DNA of 64,000 nucleotides from Acanthopleuribacter pedis (GTDB taxonomy: Bacteria; Acidobacteriota; Holophagae; Acanthopleuribacterales; Acanthopleuribacteraceae), in the NCBI RefSeq assembly GCF_017377855.1, contig NZ_JAFREP010000004.1, positions 124,001 to 188,000 of the forward strand, written 5' to 3'. This document shows, piece after piece, positions 62,722 through 64,000 of this stretch. The position numbers were made by a program, and so were the translations under genes. Within the stretch, counting starts at the first letter, position 1; each line of letters begins with the position of its first letter. Under the pieces are notes generated by a model, which did no database searches, was not told the origin of the DNA, and worked only from the letters and a program-made list of their open reading frames with translations.

Positions 62722-64000
62722 CGGCGCCCTGCTCTTGTGCCTTTATCTATGCGCCGCCTTACCTGCCTGGGCCGGCGGTACCCTGACCGGAAAAATCCAG
62801 GATCAAGAGGGTCACGCCGTGGTAAAAGCAGATGTTTTGCTGCTTAGCCTGAACCGTGCGACCAGAACCAATCCCGAGGGAACTTTTTCCTTTCAAAATG
62901 TGCCCGCGGGCGAACACCGCCTCCAGATTTCCCACAACAACTTTGGGCACCGCATCAAAACCATCACGATTTCCGACAACGAAACCACCGAGGTTTCGGT
63001 TTCATTCGACCTGACCATTCACGAGGCGATGACGATTTCCGCGTCGCCGATTCGCAAAAGCATCACCGATGTGGCGCAAGCGGTGGGTGTCCTCAACGAG
63101 GACGACATCCTGCGCGTCGGTCAACCGACCCTTGGCGAAACCTTGGCCAATGAACCGGGCATCAGCTCGACCTTCTTCGGTCAAGCCGCCAGCCGTCCCA
63201 TCATTCGCGGCTTGGGTGGGGATCGGATTCGCGTGTTGGAAGGGGGGATCGGCTCGGGCGACGTTTCTACGGTTAGCCCTGACCACGCGTTGAGCGTTGA
63301 CACGACCACGGCCGAACGCATTGAAATCCTGCGAGGTCCGGCTTCCCTGCGTTATGGCGGCAACGCCATTGGCGGGATCGTAAATATCATCGACAACCGT
63401 ATCCCCGAATTTATCCCCACGGATCCATTTGCGGGCAGCATCGACCTCAGCTACGACCAAGCATCTGAAAAACAGAATGGTGCGGTTTCACTCAACGGAG
63501 CAAGTGGGCGTTTGGCCTATCACATGGATTACGCTTATACCGATACGGACGACTACGAAATTCCCGAGGCCGCCGAGGCCGATAGTGACGAACCTTTTAA
63601 CGGTGTGCTTGAAAACAGCGCCCTTGAGACCACCAAAGCCAACATTGGTGTTTCTTATGTAACCGACCGCGGCTTTTTCGGTGTTGCCCTAACCGACTAC
63701 CAAAGTGATTACGGCGTGCCGGGCCACCACCATCACCACGAGGGTGACGACCACGGTCATGGCGACGACCACGATCACGACAAGTTCAATGAAGACGACG
63801 ACCATGGTCACGGGGATGAAGAAGAGGAAGAGCTGGTTACCATCGACCTCGACCAAACCCGGTACGATCTTCGCGGTGAGTTGCGTTTTGACCACGATTT
63901 CCTGAAATCCATCAACCTCCGCGCGGGTTTCTCAGACTACGAACACGTGGAGCTGGAAGGCGGTGCCGTTGGTACCACCTTCAACAACGAATTCCAGGAA
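62702..64000 (+). CDS. TonB-dependent outer-membrane receptor, histidine-rich, ZnuD-like (3' end outside window)
   Basis: 433 codons visible from ATG 62702 (AGGAGAACACC upstream), still open at the window end. Signal peptide (LLLCLYLCAALPAWAGG), a carboxypeptidase-regulatory-like domain (residues ~25-110: TGKIQDQEGHAVVKADVLLL, NPEGTFSFQNVPAGEHRL), then the plug (SITDVAQAVGVLNEDDI, RPIIRGLGGDRIRVLEGG, AERIEILRGPASLRYGGNAIGGIVNIID) and the start of the barrel. An extracellular loop near residues 340-380 carries runs of His and Asp (GHHHHHEGDD, HGHGDDHDHD), as in zinc receptors of the ZnuD type. It probably imports zinc or a metal chelate. Confidence 0.92.
   Translation, partial: MSLFHRNGALLLCLYLCAALPAWAGGTLTGKIQDQEGHAVVKADVLLLSLNRATRTNPEGTFSFQNVPAGEHRLQISHNNFGHRIKTITISDNETTEVSVSFDLTIHEAMTISASPIRKSITDVAQAVGVLNEDDILRVGQPTLGETLANEPGISSTFFGQAASRPIIRGLGGDRIRVLEGGIGSGDVSTVSPDHALSVDTTTAERIEILRGPASLRYGGNAIGGIVNIIDNRIPEFIPTDPFAGSIDLSYDQASEKQNGAVSLNGASGRLAYHMDYAYTDTDDYEIPEAAEADSDEPFNGVLENSALETTKANIGVSYVTDRGFFGVALTDYQSDYGVPGHHHHHEGDDHGHGDDHDHDKFNEDDDHGHGDEEEEELVTIDLDQTRYDLRGELRFDHDFLKSINLRAGFSDYEHVELEGGAVGTTFNNEFQE

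Overview
The window reads as chromosome of a free-living, respiring Gram-negative bacterium with moderately high GC. It has a cbb3 oxidase operon, a TonB-dependent receptor, a type IV pilus/type II secretion ATPase and many secreted proteins with C-terminal EF-hand/dockerin-like tails. Large NRPS genes, choice-of-anchor-B and reprolysin-like secreted proteins and a fused ccoNO together suggest an Acidobacteriota-type genome (Acanthopleuribacter or a relative). That placement is inference from gene style only.

Layout. 1-4785: cbb3 oxidase operon (ccoNO fusion, ccoQ, mono-heme ccoP, ccoG, ccoH, DsbD_2/TauE-like membrane protein). 5288-5848: universal stress protein. 6311-7879 (-): membrane-anchored protein of unknown function. 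8330-16213: secreted metalloprotease, NHL/YtkA/di-heme peroxidase mini-operon, choice-of-anchor-B protein. 16819-20699: sirtuin, PilB/GspE ATPase, zinc-ribbon HDOD protein. 20820-22422 (-): arsR-acr3 arsenite resistance. 22642-45488: two NRPS genes, a C-A-PCP-TE protein followed by a 6274-residue protein with six C-A-PCP modules; together seven modules and one thioesterase. 45919-46483: two small genes, the second with a frameshift. 46797-49866 (-): a locus of three tandem tRNA-mimicking RNAs behind a TerD-domain protein gene that has a clear sigma-54 promoter. 50009-51490 (-): glycerol kinase. 52367-53940: two secreted paralogues around a small gene. 54217-55991: gatC-gatA. 56206-58845 (-): STAND-like ATPase with TPRs. 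59194-61575 (-): SPOUT methyltransferase, two Hsp20 genes, msrB. 62284-64000: small metal-ligand-rich protein and a histidine-rich TonB receptor cut by the window end.

The most unusual part is 46797-49866. Each of the three RNAs has, in order, a 5' strand of a long closing stem, an anticodon-arm-like hairpin, a canonical T arm, an acceptor stem closed by a 5-7 nt loop instead of a CCA end, a canonical D arm, and the 3' strand of the closing stem. This is a tRNA written in circularly permuted order and matches the architecture known for the tRNA-like module of bacterial YrlA-type Y RNAs. The closing stems covary between copies. The neighbouring TerD-domain gene lies upstream on the same strand behind a GG-N10-GC sigma-54 promoter, the promoter class used by RtcR-controlled RNA-repair operons. 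I read the locus as an RNP/RNA-repair system without an obvious Ro60 or RtcB in the window.

Two families of dispersed non-coding repeats run through the window. One (five copies, termini CCCGCA/TGCGGG) supplies or abuts the stop codon of three genes, carries a 16-bp tandem repeat whose number varies between copies, and has inserted into one of the tRNA-mimic RNAs.
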